Source: DATBAX01 sp963723765
Lineage (GTDB): Bacteria > Acidobacteriota > Terriglobia > Terriglobales > Acidobacteriaceae
NCBI GenBank assembly: GCA_963723765.1
Contig: CAVRSD010000004.1
Location: 62,001-126,000 of the forward strand
Direction of reading: 5' to 3'
DNA length: 64,000 nt
Shown here: positions 1 through 10,752 of the stretch, piece after piece
Layout: each line of letters begins with the position of its first letter
How positions within the stretch are numbered: the stretch's first letter is position 1
The notes under the pieces: model-generated
Seen by the model: only the letters and a program-made list of their open reading frames with translations
Told to the model about the DNA's origin: nothing
Databases searched by the model: none
Position numbers and translations under genes: made by a program

Positions 1-337
1 GGCCCGGGGCGATCGCGGGCCGCGCCGGGCGATACCCGCCGGCATCGGGGAACAGCACCGACATGCGGTTGCGCGCAATCTCTTCGATGCGCAGATGCCG
101 CGCGCGTCCCGCGAGGCCGAACAGCAGCACGATATCGGGTCGCTCGCGCGCGATGAGAGCCGGCAGCTCGCGGTCGACATCGGCATAGCGCACGGCGAAT
201 ACGTGCGCGAGGCGGCGGGTGCCAGCGAGCGCAGGACGGCGGCGCCGCGCGAGGGCCAATGCTACGAGCCCGCTCGGGTTGAACGGCGCACCGGGAAAGC
301 GGCCGAAGCCGCCGATCAGCACCTTGAGCTCGCTCAC
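1..337 (-). CDS. pcp: pyroglutamyl-peptidase I (peptidase C15), 5' part only
   Basis: Partial gene running off the window edge; 112 residues read from a GTG at 337. The reading begins VSELKVLIGGFGRFPGAPFN and contains FGLAGR and HLRIEEIARN. These match the pyrrolidone-carboxylate peptidase family, cytosolic cysteine peptidases that remove N-terminal pyroglutamate. The Glu of the catalytic triad should lie in the RIEE segment; the Cys and His are outside the window. The GTG overlaps the meaB stop in a GTGA arrangement, so the gene is translationally coupled to meaB. It contains no frameshift over the visible part. The family call is fairly secure; the enzyme's actual substrate is not shown. 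Confidence 0.72.
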   Translation of the reverse strand, partial: MSELKVLIGGFGRFPGAPFNPSGLVALALARRRRPALAGTRRLAHVFAVRYADVDRELPALIARERPDIVLLFGLAGRARHLRIEEIARNRMSVLFPDAGGYRPARPAIAPG

Positions 338-1338
338 AGGCCCAGCGTCTCCGCGATCTCGTCGACGGCGAGCGCCGGCGACAAACTGCCGTCGGCGACC
401 GCGCGCTCGATCTGCGGCAGCTTCGCCTTCAGCTTCGGGTCGGACGCGAGCCGGCTGCGCAAGCGATCGTCGAACAGTGCCCACATCCATTTGACCTGCT
501 GGCCGCGCCGGCGCGCCGCAAGCGCGCCGGTCTCGGTCAGCTTGTCGCGATGGGCGAGGACGTTGTGCCAGATCTCGGCGATGCCGGCGCCGGTCAGCGC
601 CGAATAGGTGACGACCGGCGGTCGCCACTCGGCGACCTGCGGAGTGAGGATATGGAGCGCGGCGCGATATTCGGCGGCGGCTACATTGGCGCGCTTCAGG
701 TTGTCGCCGTCGGCTTTGTTGATCGCGATCATGTCGGCGAGCTCGACGAGGCCCTTCTTGATGCCCTGCAGCTCGTCGCCGGCGCCGGGCAGCATCAGGG
801 CGAGAAAGAAATCGGTCATGTCGGCGACGGCGGTCTCGGACTGCCCGGTGCCGACCGTCTCGACGAGGATCACGTCGAACCCCGCGGCCTCGCACAGCAG
901 CATGGTCTCGCGGGTCTTGGCGGCGACGCCGCCGAGGGTGCCGGCCGCCGGCGAGGGGCGGATGAAGGCATTGGGGTCGGCCGCGAGCTGCGCCATGCGC
1001 GTCTTGTCGCCGAGGATCGAGCCGCCGGTGCGGGCGGAGGAGGGATCGACCGCGAGCACGGCGACGCGGTGCCCGCGCGCAGTGAGCCAGGTCCCCAGCA
1101 CGTCGATGGTGGTCGACTTGCCGACCCCCGGGGCGCCGGTGATCCCGACGCGTACGGCCTTGCCGGTATCGGGCAGCAGTTCCTGCACCAGCTCCCGCGC
1201 TTCGCGCTGATGATCGGCCCGCTTCGATTCGATCAGCGTGATCGCCCGGGCCAGCACCGCACGCTCGCCGCCACGGATGCCGCGCGCAAGGCGGGCGATG
1301 TCGAGGGCCGGGCGAATTGGGGGGGCGTGCGGTCTCAT
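334..1338 (-). CDS. meaB: methylmalonyl-CoA mutase-associated GTPase MeaB
   Basis: G3E-family P-loop GTPase of about 334 residues that loads and protects adenosylcobalamin in methylmalonyl-CoA mutase. Visible motifs are the Walker A GAPGVGKST, the DPSS segment, ETVGTGQSE and the NKAD base-recognition motif. I chose ATG 1338 (MRPHAPPIRP). The 47 upstream in-frame residues, which include DSRDKPGHD, are encoded by the intergenic palindrome at 1438-1526 and have no relation to the family. The reading frame is intact, unlike many neighbours. The mutase subunits it serves lie about 7-11 kb away on the same strand (mutB, mutA). It is followed by pcp with a 4-base overlap. Confidence 0.93.
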   Translation of the reverse strand: MRPHAPPIRPALDIARLARGIRGGERAVLARAITLIESKRADHQREARELVQELLPDTGKAVRVGITGAPGVGKSTTIDVLGTWLTARGHRVAVLAVDPSSARTGGSILGDKTRMAQLAADPNAFIRPSPAAGTLGGVAAKTRETMLLCEAAGFDVILVETVGTGQSETAVADMTDFFLALMLPGAGDELQGIKKGLVELADMIAINKADGDNLKRANVAAAEYRAALHILTPQVAEWRPPVVTYSALTGAGIAEIWHNVLAHRDKLTETGALAARRRGQQVKWMWALFDDRLRSRLASDPKLKAKLPQIERAVADGSLSPALAVDEIAETLGL

Positions 1339-1437
1339 GGGCTTCGCGTAGATCAAGAGACCAGCGCGGTGAGGTTCGTCAAGCCGGGCTTTGGGGAGCA
1401 GCGGGGTGGGAGCACGGCTCATTCGCTCTGGCAGAAG

Positions 1438-1526
1438 GTCATGGCCGGGTTTGTCCCGGCTATCCCGGTCATATGGCACGGCCGTGCCTCATTTATCGGG
1501 GTCGCCGGGACAAGCCCGGCGATGAC
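1438..1526. repeat. REP-like inverted repeat (alphaproteobacterial intergenic palindrome)
   Basis: Two 23-base arms, 1438-1460 and 1504-1526, are inverted copies of one another with 21 of 23 positions paired (core gccgggacaagcccggc). They are separated by a 43-base spacer that itself contains the short palindrome tggcacggccgtgcc. Elements of this kind are scattered between genes in Bradyrhizobium- and Rhodopseudomonas-type genomes. It lies between meaB and the membrane-protein gene and may act as a terminator or an mRNA stabiliser. It is the source of a false N-terminal extension of meaB. Confidence 0.75.
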
Positions 1527-1552
1527 GCGCAAGTAGGGGGTGCCTCGTCCGC

Positions 1553-2411
1553 CTAATGGGGCGGCATCGGGATGTAGACCGGCGGGTCGCCCGGATACTT
1601 CATGCGTGCCCGCAGCGCCGCGTCGTCGGCGCCGTGCGGCTTCAAGTAGACGTAGGTGCGGTCGCGGCGGTCGATGATGTCGTCCTCCGGTTCGGCCCGC
1701 TGGCTCACGAGGCTCGTGCTCTCGAAACGGATGTGCATGTATCCGGGGATGAGCTCCGTCCACGTCTTGAGATTGGGCTCGAACACGGTCTCGAAGGCTC
1801 GGGCGTCGGTGAGCTTCACCACGGTCGCGGCGGCGCCGCGCGGCGCGTGCGCCGGGACTTCCCGCCACGCCAGCCCCGCCTGCTCGAACACGCGGACCGG
1901 GGTGAGCATCACGTAAAGCGGATGAGCCGGATCGAGATTCCGCATCATCATGGTGAGCCGGTACGATTTCTGGTCGGGCTCGTAGGCGACGTTGACGAGG
2001 TCGACATAGAGGCCGGAATAGGCGGCGTGCTCGAGCGCCCGGTCGGCGAGCCGCTTCGCTTCGAGGCGGTGCCGCTGATACCAGCCGACCGCCGCGTCCA
2101 GCGCGAAGGCGAGCGCAATGAAGGTGACCACGCCGAGCACGAATTTCGAGCGCAGCGCGCCGCGCCCGAAACTCGACCCGATGCGCGTTGCCGCGGGCGC
2201 CGGGCGCTTCTTGGTTGCGTGCTGTCTGCAGCTCGGCGCGCAAGGCACTTGCGCCGCTGTCCTCTTCTGCTTGCCGATCAGCGAGGCGCGCCTCCAGTGC
2301 CTGCAATCGCGTGCGCGCCTCGCAGAGATCGTCCCACAAGCGAAGAATGAGATCATCCTTCTCGGCGTGGGAGAGTGTCTCGAGGAGCGGGGGGCGATCG
2401 CTGTTTTTCAT
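1553..2411 (-). CDS. single-span membrane protein with N-terminal coiled coil (frameshifted), ABC-operon partner
   Basis: Begins at ATG 2411 (MKNSDRPPLLETLSHAEKDD), overlapping the ABC ATPase stop as ATGA. The first 65 residues are charged and helical (RTRLQALEARLADRQAEE), a likely coiled coil. The frame then shifts near 2215 into one encoding a single membrane span (KFVLGVVTFIALAFALDAAVG) and a roughly 170-residue exported domain that ends in PPVYIPMPPH. I recognise no enzymatic motif. Position and coupling suggest it is the accessory, adaptor-like subunit of the adjoining permease/ATPase pair. The frameshift is probably a sequence error, since both halves read as good protein. Function unknown. 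Confidence 0.6.
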
Positions 2412-3078
2412 GCTACCAGCGCGCCGTCGGCGATGTGGAAGACGCGGTCGGCCTCCTCGGCAAGACGCAAATTGTGGGTGACCATGATGAAGGTCATCCG
2501 CGCGTCGCGGACGAGGTCGCGGAACTCCGCCATGATTTCGGCTTCGGTCTCCTCGTCGAGGTCGGAGGTGGGCTCGTCGGCGAGCAGCAAGGACGGACCG
2601 TTGATGAGGGCGCGCGCGATCGCCGCGCGTCGCTGCTGGCCGGATGACAGCTCCGCAGGGTAGGCGTCGAGCTGCTCTGCCAATCCCACCCGGGCGAGCA
2701 GATCCGCCGCGCGCCCGCATGCGGCATCGGCGTCGGCGTGGCGGCCGAGCAGGGAAGGCAGCGCGACATTGTCGATGATGCGCAGCGTCGGCAACAGGCT
2801 CGCGAACTGGAACACGAAGCCGATCCGGCGGCTCCTGAAGTCCGTGAGGTCGTCGTCGGCGAAGCGACCAGATGTCGGTGTCCTCGATGAGCACCGTTCC
2901 CGCGCTCGGGCGGCTGAGCCCGCCGATCATCGCCATCAGCGATGACTTCCCGGAGCCGGATCGGCCGACGACCGCCACGAACTCGCCACGCCGCACCTCG
3001 AGGTCGACACCGCGGACGGCGATCGACGGGGCCGCGCTCGGTCGCATAGGTCTTGCCGACATTGCCGCAGGTCAGCAT
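2408..3078 (-). CDS. ABC transporter ATP-binding protein, LolD/MacB type (frameshifted)
   Basis: Starts at ATG 3078 (MLTCGNVGKTYATERGP), two bases after the TGA of the permease gene. Three frames must be joined, with shifts near 3025 and 2840. The pieces give Walker A GRSGSGKSS, the signature LSSGQQRR, Walker B LLLADEPTSDLD and the H-loop VTHN. The length after repair, about 223 residues, is normal for LolD/MacB ATPases. It should power the FtsX-like permease encoded just upstream. Its stop overlaps the next gene's ATG. Because the copper enzyme gene precedes this pair, a role in maturing or exporting that enzyme's components is plausible but not shown. Confidence 0.8.
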
Positions 3079-3081
3079 CGG

Positions 3082-4361
3082 TCATCCCTCGGAACGGATG
3101 AGGTCGTAGGTCTCGCGCGCGGCTCGCGCGCCACGCCGGATAGAACGCACCCGCTGCGCCGATGGCAGCGGCGGCCGCAATGCAGGCCAGACGGCGACCA
3201 TCAGGATGCTCGTCCGTGTCGAGCCAGGCGAACGGCACGCCGACGCTGTCGAGATAGTAGACGAGCGAATGCTCGAAGATGCGCAGCAGCAACACCCCGA
3301 GCACGCAGCCGATCAGGCCGCCGACGGCGGTGGCGAGCGCGGCTTCGCACAGCAGCATCCCGACGATCTGCGAGCGGCGGGCGCCGATCGCCTTGAGGAG
3401 GCCGAGCTCGCGGCGCCGCTCGGTGATGATGGCCGAGAACAGCACGGCGACCATCAGCGCCGTGCTCGCGAACATGACGACCATGAGGCCGAGCATGCCG
3501 TCGAGCAGGACCGCGAGGCCCTGGCGGATCGAGGTCAGCATGGATTCGTTCGAGACCACCTTGACGTCGGGAAGGTTGGCGAGAATTGCAAAGCGGACCT
3601 GCTGGCCGGTCGCGCCGGGGGCGAGTTCGACGCAGCACGCCGGATACCCTGCCGGGCTCGAGCGGTGCCTTCTTGCCGCAAAGCTGCTGCATGATGGTCC
3701 GCAGGTCGTCGAGGGTCGAGAAGGCGATGAAAAGCCCGCGCTCGTGGGTGCCGACCGCGGATTTGCCGAGCTTGCCGTAGACGGTCAGCGGCTTGCCGAA
3801 CACGAGAATTTCCGAGCCGAGCGGCTCCTCGCGGCGGCCGCCGATGATGACGTCGCCGGCGCGGAACGGCCGACCGAGGCGCGCGTCGAGCCAGGGCTGG
3901 ACGGTAAGGTCGCGGGCGGGGTCGAAGGCGATGATGTCGACCGGCTCGTCCGCCGGGCCGTAACCGGAAGCCTCGGTGCGGAACACGAGCTGCGCGGCGA
4001 TGCGCCGGATGCCTTTGAGGCCCGACAGGCGGCCGAGCACGGCGTCGTCGAGGGTGAGATCGGTCGGCTCCGCGGTCAGCAGCGCGGCGGTGATGTTGGT
4101 GAGCGTGCCCTGCGGAACGACCAGCAGATCCGCACCGAGCCGGGTGAAGCTCACGGCCATGCTGCCTTCGATGCTGCGCAGGAGGACGACGCCGGTAAAG
4201 GTCGCGCCGGCGCAGATCGCGACCGCCATGAGCAGGAGCGCCGTGCGCCCGGTGCGCCGCCCGAGATTCTGCAGCGCCAGCCGCGTGAGCAGGAACCGCA
4301 CGCTCGCCGGCCGGGTCGGCTTTGCCGGCCGCCGGGATGTCTCCAACGCGAGGTCGGCCAT
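3082..4361 (-). CDS. FtsX/MacB-like ABC transporter permease (frameshifted)
   Basis: Start ATG 4361 (MADLALETSRRPAKPTRPAS). A first membrane span (ALLLMAVAICAGATFTGVVLL) is followed by a large periplasmic domain. After a frame change near 3650 come the C-terminal spans, with the typical FtsX stretch ITERRRELGLLKAIGARRSQ. Two further shifts near 3180 and 3110 are needed to reach the family-like ending ETYDLIRSEG and the TGA at 3082-3084. Repaired length is about 425 residues, usual for MacB-type permeases. It lies 43 bases after the copper-enzyme gene on the same strand, so the two are probably co-transcribed. Confidence 0.78.
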
Positions 4362-4404
4362 CGCGTCAAACTCCGCCGTCAGATTCCGTCCGCGGCGCCG
4401 GGCC

Positions 4405-6201
4405 TCACAGCGTGCACGAGCGCGTGTGCTTCATGTGCTCGAGCTTGGTGGGGATGATCACGCTGTCGTGGTGCCCGCCGCTGCTCGGCAGAATGCCGAT
4501 CAGCTCGTCCTTCGCCGCGTCGACGACGGCGATGCCGCTCGAGAGCCGCTGAAACCCGCTGAACGGCGCGAGGATATATTTCCCGTCATAGGTGATCGAA
4601 AGGGTCTGCAAATCAGGCCCGATGCCCTGGATTTCCTTTTTGATCTTCCACGTGGTGGTATCCACGACCATGATCCCGCTCGCCGCCGGGGAGGGATGCA
4701 AAACCGACAGATAGAGTTTCGAGCCGTCGAGCGAAAACACCATGTGGAACGGGTTCGGATATTTACCCCGCCACAGCGGGTCCTCGATGTGGGCGATCTT
4801 CCTCCATTTGGTCGGATCGGGATCGCTGCTGTCGAACACCCCGCAATTGTTTTCGCGCAGGTTGTTCATCATGCACAGGAACCGGCCGTCGGGCGAAAAT
4901 CCGATCTCGTGCCCGGGCGAGAAGATCTTGTCGAACGTCACTTCCCAATGATCGTCGTCGATCTTGCGCACGGGATACTGGGCCGGCGAATCCTTGTTGA
5001 ACTGGACGAAGGCGACCGGCTCGAAATTCTTCTCGGCATCGAGGATGGTGACGCCGCCGCACAGGCGGATCACGGTCGCGGCCCAGCGGCCGCTCGGGTG
5101 CCAGATGGTGCCGTCGGCGCCGGTGAGGCCGTGGGGATCGTCGCCGGGAATGGTGCCTTCCTCGACGAACAATTCGCCCATCGGCACCATTTCCCATTCG
5201 ATCTTCTGGCCTTTGGTGCCGAGGTAGTCGTACTTGCCGGTCGCCTCGTCGGGATAGATCTTCGAGATCTTGAGGACCCCGCCCTTCTGCCAGCACTCCG
5301 ACATGCTGGTCGTGTTCGACACCCAGTCGAATTTGAGCGCGGCGATCACCCGCGACGAATTGCGATCGAAGCAGGCGGCGATGTCCTTCTGCCCGTCGGT
5401 GACGAAATAGGACTGCGCGTCCTTGGGGTTGATCGTGACATGGACGCCGAGCCCGAGGCCGGTGGTCTCCGACACGTTTTCCAGAAGCTCCATCTGCGCA
5501 CCGTCGTAGCGCACCCGGTAGATGTTGAAGCCGGGCTCCGGATTCTGGATGCGCGTCGGGATGCCGTAGATCAGCGAGTTCTTGCCGCCCTGGGTGCTGT
5601 TGACGAACTCGAAGGAGTGGTAGGGGTCGGCGCTCGGGAACGCGCACAGATGGTGCGAGATCGGGCTGTAGTCGCCGTAGTTCCAGTACCAGATCGAGCC
5701 GAGCACGCGGTTGGAGTTGAGGTCGATCGCATAGGTTCCGCCGCCGAGCTTGGTCGGCAGCAGCAGGATCCATCTGCCGAGGCTCTTGCCGCCGACATCG
5801 GATTTCGTGCTGGCGAGCTCGCGGACGATCGGTTCCCGCTGCGGCTCGTTGAGGAAGGCGGAGCTAGTGCCCTGATCCGCCGCGCCGCCCGTCACCCAGC
5901 CGTAGCCGAGTGCCGCCGCCTCGCCGGCGACCGCGGTTCCGGTGACAACCTTGAGGATGGTGCGGCGGTCGAGCTTTGACGGACGGTCGAGCTCGGTGGC
6001 GGGAACCAGATCGCGCTGTCGCTTTTCGTTCAGATAAACTTCAAAATCCGTGCGATCCCGCGCTGAAACCGTTTCTTTTGCCGCAAGATATTTCTCGATA
6101 TCGGAGTCTAAAAGCTGCTCGCGATTTTGCGGTAATTCCGTATTGAGATGAAAGTTTTGAGTACGCTCTCCAACAGCAGTTTTCTTCACCTGCTCGGACA
6201 T
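4405..6201 (-). CDS. thiocyanate dehydrogenase-like copper beta-propeller protein (NosZ-related fold)
   Basis: Intact 598-residue protein. The start is ATG 6201, with GGAG six bases before it. Residues 1-76 are hydrophilic; a Tat-like motif (LDRRTILKVV, Arg79-Arg80) and a hydrophobic stretch follow. The mature part reads as WD-like propeller blades (SPDGRFLCMMN, SLDGSKLYLSV, TYDGKYILAPF). Lys151, His183, His254, Asp363, His431, His486 and His577 fall at nearly constant offset (+48 to +50) from the active-site residues I remember for Thioalkalivibrio thiocyanate dehydrogenase (Lys103, His135, His206, Asp314, His381, His437, His528). That enzyme oxidises thiocyanate to cyanate and sulfur in the periplasm at a trinuclear copper site. 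The remaining ligand position (His482 equivalent) appears as Gln532. There is no CuA domain, which argues against true nitrous oxide reductase. It is the first gene of a unit with an ABC permease and ATPase. Confidence 0.62.
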   Translation of the reverse strand: MSEQVKKTAVGERTQNFHLNTELPQNREQLLDSDIEKYLAAKETVSARDRTDFEVYLNEKRQRDLVPATELDRPSKLDRRTILKVVTGTAVAGEAAALGYGWVTGGAADQGTSSAFLNEPQREPIVRELASTKSDVGGKSLGRWILLLPTKLGGGTYAIDLNSNRVLGSIWYWNYGDYSPISHHLCAFPSADPYHSFEFVNSTQGGKNSLIYGIPTRIQNPEPGFNIYRVRYDGAQMELLENVSETTGLGLGVHVTINPKDAQSYFVTDGQKDIAACFDRNSSRVIAALKFDWVSNTTSMSECWQKGGVLKISKIYPDEATGKYDYLGTKGQKIEWEMVPMGELFVEEGTIPGDDPHGLTGADGTIWHPSGRWAATVIRLCGGVTILDAEKNFEPVAFVQFNKDSPAQYPVRKIDDDHWEVTFDKIFSPGHEIGFSPDGRFLCMMNNLRENNCGVFDSSDPDPTKWRKIAHIEDPLWRGKYPNPFHMVFSLDGSKLYLSVLHPSPAASGIMVVDTTTWKIKKEIQGIGPDLQTLSITYDGKYILAPFSGFQRLSSGIAVVDAAKDELIGILPSSGGHHDSVIIPTKLEHMKHTRSCTL

Positions 6202-6377
6202 ATTATGCTCCGGAGGGCGCGAATAGCGGAGGAAAATCGGAAGAAGAAAGTTGCCAGACGCGTTTTTCGAAGTCAACAATATGGCGCGTGGGAGAGTCAG
6301 TTGTCCCTCGGTTTATTGCGATCGACGGCGAACCGCGGTGCCGCTGCGTGATCGAGCGCGTGCACCAGCTGAACGGC

Positions 6378-6434
6378 GTATCAGGAATGCACGCGGATCA
6401 GGAACGCAAATCAGGAGCGCGAATCAGGAGCGCA
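6378..6434. repeat. short tandem repeat, about four copies of atcaggarcgc
   Basis: Just upstream of the J-like protein gene, the unit atcagga(a/g)(t/c)gc recurs four times with 2-5 base linkers. The last copy ends 4 bases before the ATG at 6439. It fills part of the 237-base gap between two divergent genes. Each unit carries aggagc or aggaac, which resembles a Shine-Dalgarno core, so the last copy may double as the ribosome-binding site. Confidence 0.6.
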
Positions 6435-6438
6435 TGTC

Positions 6439-7272
6439 ATGGGTGATCCGTTCGTCATCGCCAGCATTGCGCTCGGACTGTCGGTAATCGCTTCCGCCGT
6501 TCGCGCGGTCGACTGGTTCCTGCATGCCGATCCCAGGGTTGCGGCGCAGGTGACGCGCTGGTGCGTGCGGGGCATCGCGGCGCTGTCGGTTCCACTGTTG
6601 CTGGTGCTGCTCTTCAAGGAGCAATGGAGTGCGGCCACCGCGCTCGGCGCGGCGATGGTGCTCGTTCCGGCCGTGCTTGGTCGGCGCCTGTGGCGTTGGG
6701 TCGGGGTTCCCTCGCTGGCGGTCCGCGCGCCCGCAGGCGCAAGCTCCCACGACGCAAACGGACAGTCATTCGCCGACGAGGCCGAGCTCGTCCGGTATTC
6801 GGCGGCGGTGCTCGAGGCCTACCTGCGTCGCACCGCCGCTGCACAGGCGGCAGTCGGCGGCGATGTACCGGCGATTGCGGACCGCAGCGGCGAGAACGGG
6901 AGTGCCAACGGCAACGGCAAGACGAGCCGCAAAACTGGTAACGCAAACGGCGTCGGCAGTGCGAACGGCGTCCGCCATGCGAATGGCAACGGCCACGCCG
7001 AAGCCTTGGGGCTCGGTGCGATGTCCGAGGAAGAGGCGTGCGCGGTTCTCGGCGTCGATCGCGGCGCCGGTGAAGCCGAGATCGGAGCCGCCCACGACAG
7101 AATCAGTGCGGTGGTCGATCCCGCGCGGGGCGGGTCGCCCTATCTCGCGATCAAGGTCGATCAGGCGAAGGAGGTTCTGGTCCGGGCGGTCGCAGCGCGG
7201 TCAGTACGTGCTCCTGCGAAGGCGCCGCGAAAGCGCAGCGCGGCCCGCCGGCAGTCGTCGCCGCCCGCGTAA
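6439..7272 (+). CDS. membrane protein with C-terminal J-like domain lacking HPD
   Basis: 277 residues, frame intact. Residues 1-75 hold two hydrophobic segments (PFVIASIALGLSVIASAV and IAALSVPLLLVLLF). A region rich in Asn-Gly pairs around residues 155-195 (NGNGK, NANGVGSANGV) looks like a flexible linker. The C-terminal part, from MSEEEACAVLGVDRGAG to GGSPYLAIKVDQAKEVLV, follows the pattern of alphaproteobacterial membrane J proteins (EALEILGL...AAHRRL...HPDQGGS...INEAKD). Where the HPD that stimulates DnaK should be, this protein has VDP, so it is probably a non-stimulating, Pam16-like variant. A basic tail ends the protein. It is transcribed divergently from the copper-enzyme gene. Confidence 0.6.
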   Translation: MGDPFVIASIALGLSVIASAVRAVDWFLHADPRVAAQVTRWCVRGIAALSVPLLLVLLFKEQWSAATALGAAMVLVPAVLGRRLWRWVGVPSLAVRAPAGASSHDANGQSFADEAELVRYSAAVLEAYLRRTAAAQAAVGGDVPAIADRSGENGSANGNGKTSRKTGNANGVGSANGVRHANGNGHAEALGLGAMSEEEACAVLGVDRGAGEAEIGAAHDRISAVVDPARGGSPYLAIKVDQAKEVLVRAVAARSVRAPAKAPRKRSAARRQSSPPA

Positions 7273-7310
7273 TGCGCCGCGGGGAACACGCCCCGGGCCG
7301 AAAGGACGAA

Positions 7311-7335
7311 AGGCGGCCGGGATCTGCGGCCGCCT
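7311..7335. terminator. perfect 9-bp GC hairpin between convergent genes
   Basis: aggcggccg (7311-7319) and cggccgcct (7327-7335) are perfect inverted copies around a 7-base loop. It lies 39 bases after the stop of the J-like gene and before the end of the convergent exported-hydrolase gene. No T-run follows, so it is a candidate terminator or processing hairpin only. Confidence 0.4.
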
Positions 7336-7346
7336 CGATATTCGTT

Positions 7347-7410
7347 TGAATGGAGCGGCGCGTGGAACGCGCCTGGCCGTGAATGGAGCGGCGCGAAAAG
7401 GCGCCTGGAG
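7347..7410. repeat. two direct copies of a small hairpin-forming unit
   Basis: gaatggagcggcgcg is repeated with about 34-base spacing (near 7348 and 7382). Each copy is followed by a short spacer and cgcctgg, so each can fold internally (gcgcg tggaa cgcgc in the first). The unit lies between convergent genes, downstream of both. Confidence 0.5.
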
Positions 7411-7414
7411 CGGA

Positions 7415-8181
7415 TTACTTGAAGCCCCAGCACTCCTGGCAGGTGATGTCGCCTCGGATCGGGAGCTGCATCGCCTTCCATGATCCGGCGTCCGGAAGCG
7501 ATCCCGTCGGACCCGCGTCGTTCGCCGTCGTATCGGCACGCGCGACCCGGGTCATCGGCGCGAGCGATGCCGTCACCACCGGCACCGACTTGCGCTCCAT
7601 GAGGTCGCGAAGCTCGCCGACGACGCCGCGAGACCACGCGCGGGTCGATGTTCATGCCGAGATGGAAATTGTTGACGTAGTTCGTCTCGTCGAAGCCGTC
7701 CTGCAGTCCGGCGTTCGAGAGGAAATCCGGGCCATACCACAGCACCGAGCGCTTGGTGTTCGTCCGCTTGATCGGATGATTGGCGCCGAGCGAGGATTCG
7801 GCGATCGACAGCAGGAGGTCGACGGCGAGATAGCGCTGCAGCCAGGTGATCGTGGTGTTGCCGAGCGAGAAGCCGACCAGCGCGATCTTGTAGCCGTCCT
7901 TCTTCTTCTGCTTGATCTTGGCCCAGGCTTCATTGACCTGGGTGTATTCGTAGATGTCGGTCTCCATGCCGAGTTCCTGCGCCTGCTGCGCGAGATACGG
8001 CATGCCCCAGGAGAACCAATAGCCGCCCTTGTCCGAGGAAGAAGCCTGCATAGACCTTCTCCGGCGTGGCGACGCTGAGCGCAGAAGCGGCTTTCGGCAT
8101 TGCAAGCGCGCCGGCCGAGGCGAGCAGCCCCAGCAGCGCGTGTCGTCGATCGATGCGAGAATCGATTGTCAAGCGCGACAC
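7415..8181 (-). CDS. Tat-exported alpha/beta-hydrolase-like protein (frameshifted)
   Basis: GTG start at 8181. Residues 9-35 (RIDRRHALLGLLASAGALA...) form a twin-arginine signal ending at an Ala-x-Ala site. Frame changes near 8035 and 7625 must be bridged. The middle part contains VGFSLGN, a G-x-S-x-G-type nucleophile elbow, within a stretch resembling serine hydrolases. The C-terminus ends ITCQECWGFK. Repaired length is about 254 residues. I cannot name a substrate. The frameshifts look like sequence errors because all three segments read as coherent protein. A 295-base gap separates it from mutB. Confidence 0.55.
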
Positions 8182-8476
8182 CCCCCATCCAGTCCCCGAA
8201 AATCATTTGATGTAGCAACTCGGCATCAGCGCGGCGCAATAATGGCGTCACTGGGACGTAAAGGCCCGGCGCCGAATTGCGGTAAATTGGTCAACAAAGG
8301 CTTAAGCTTTGCGGCGTGAACCATTCCCCAGCGGTCGCTCGCACTTCTAAGATTCTCCTGTTTGAGAGCAGTCACTTGTGCCGCCACGCGCCCGTCACCA
8401 GGGAAGCTGCGGCAGGCGTGCGGCTCCACCCGGCTCTGCCGTGGCCGGCGGGGCACAGAAGCGATCTTTTTTGCGC

Positions 8477-10644
<2,168 letters not shown>

Positions 10645-10752
10645 CGAGGCACGACCGCTCAGGCTAAGACCATAGCGTTCATTATAGGTTGCGCCGCACA
10701 AATTGCCATCGGCCGTTCGACGCAGATCGTCAGCGCCGTTCGCCCCGGCATG

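Noticed and set aside
3976..5979. Long plus-strand open frame of 667 codons opposite the copper enzyme and permease
   Set aside because: It is the complement of a clearly coding minus-strand gene in GC-rich DNA; the translation is Arg/Val/Gly-rich with no domain and spans two real genes.
4405..6201. Calling the propeller enzyme a nitrous oxide reductase
   Set aside because: No C-terminal CuA cupredoxin domain and no nos genes nearby; residue spacing fits thiocyanate dehydrogenase better.
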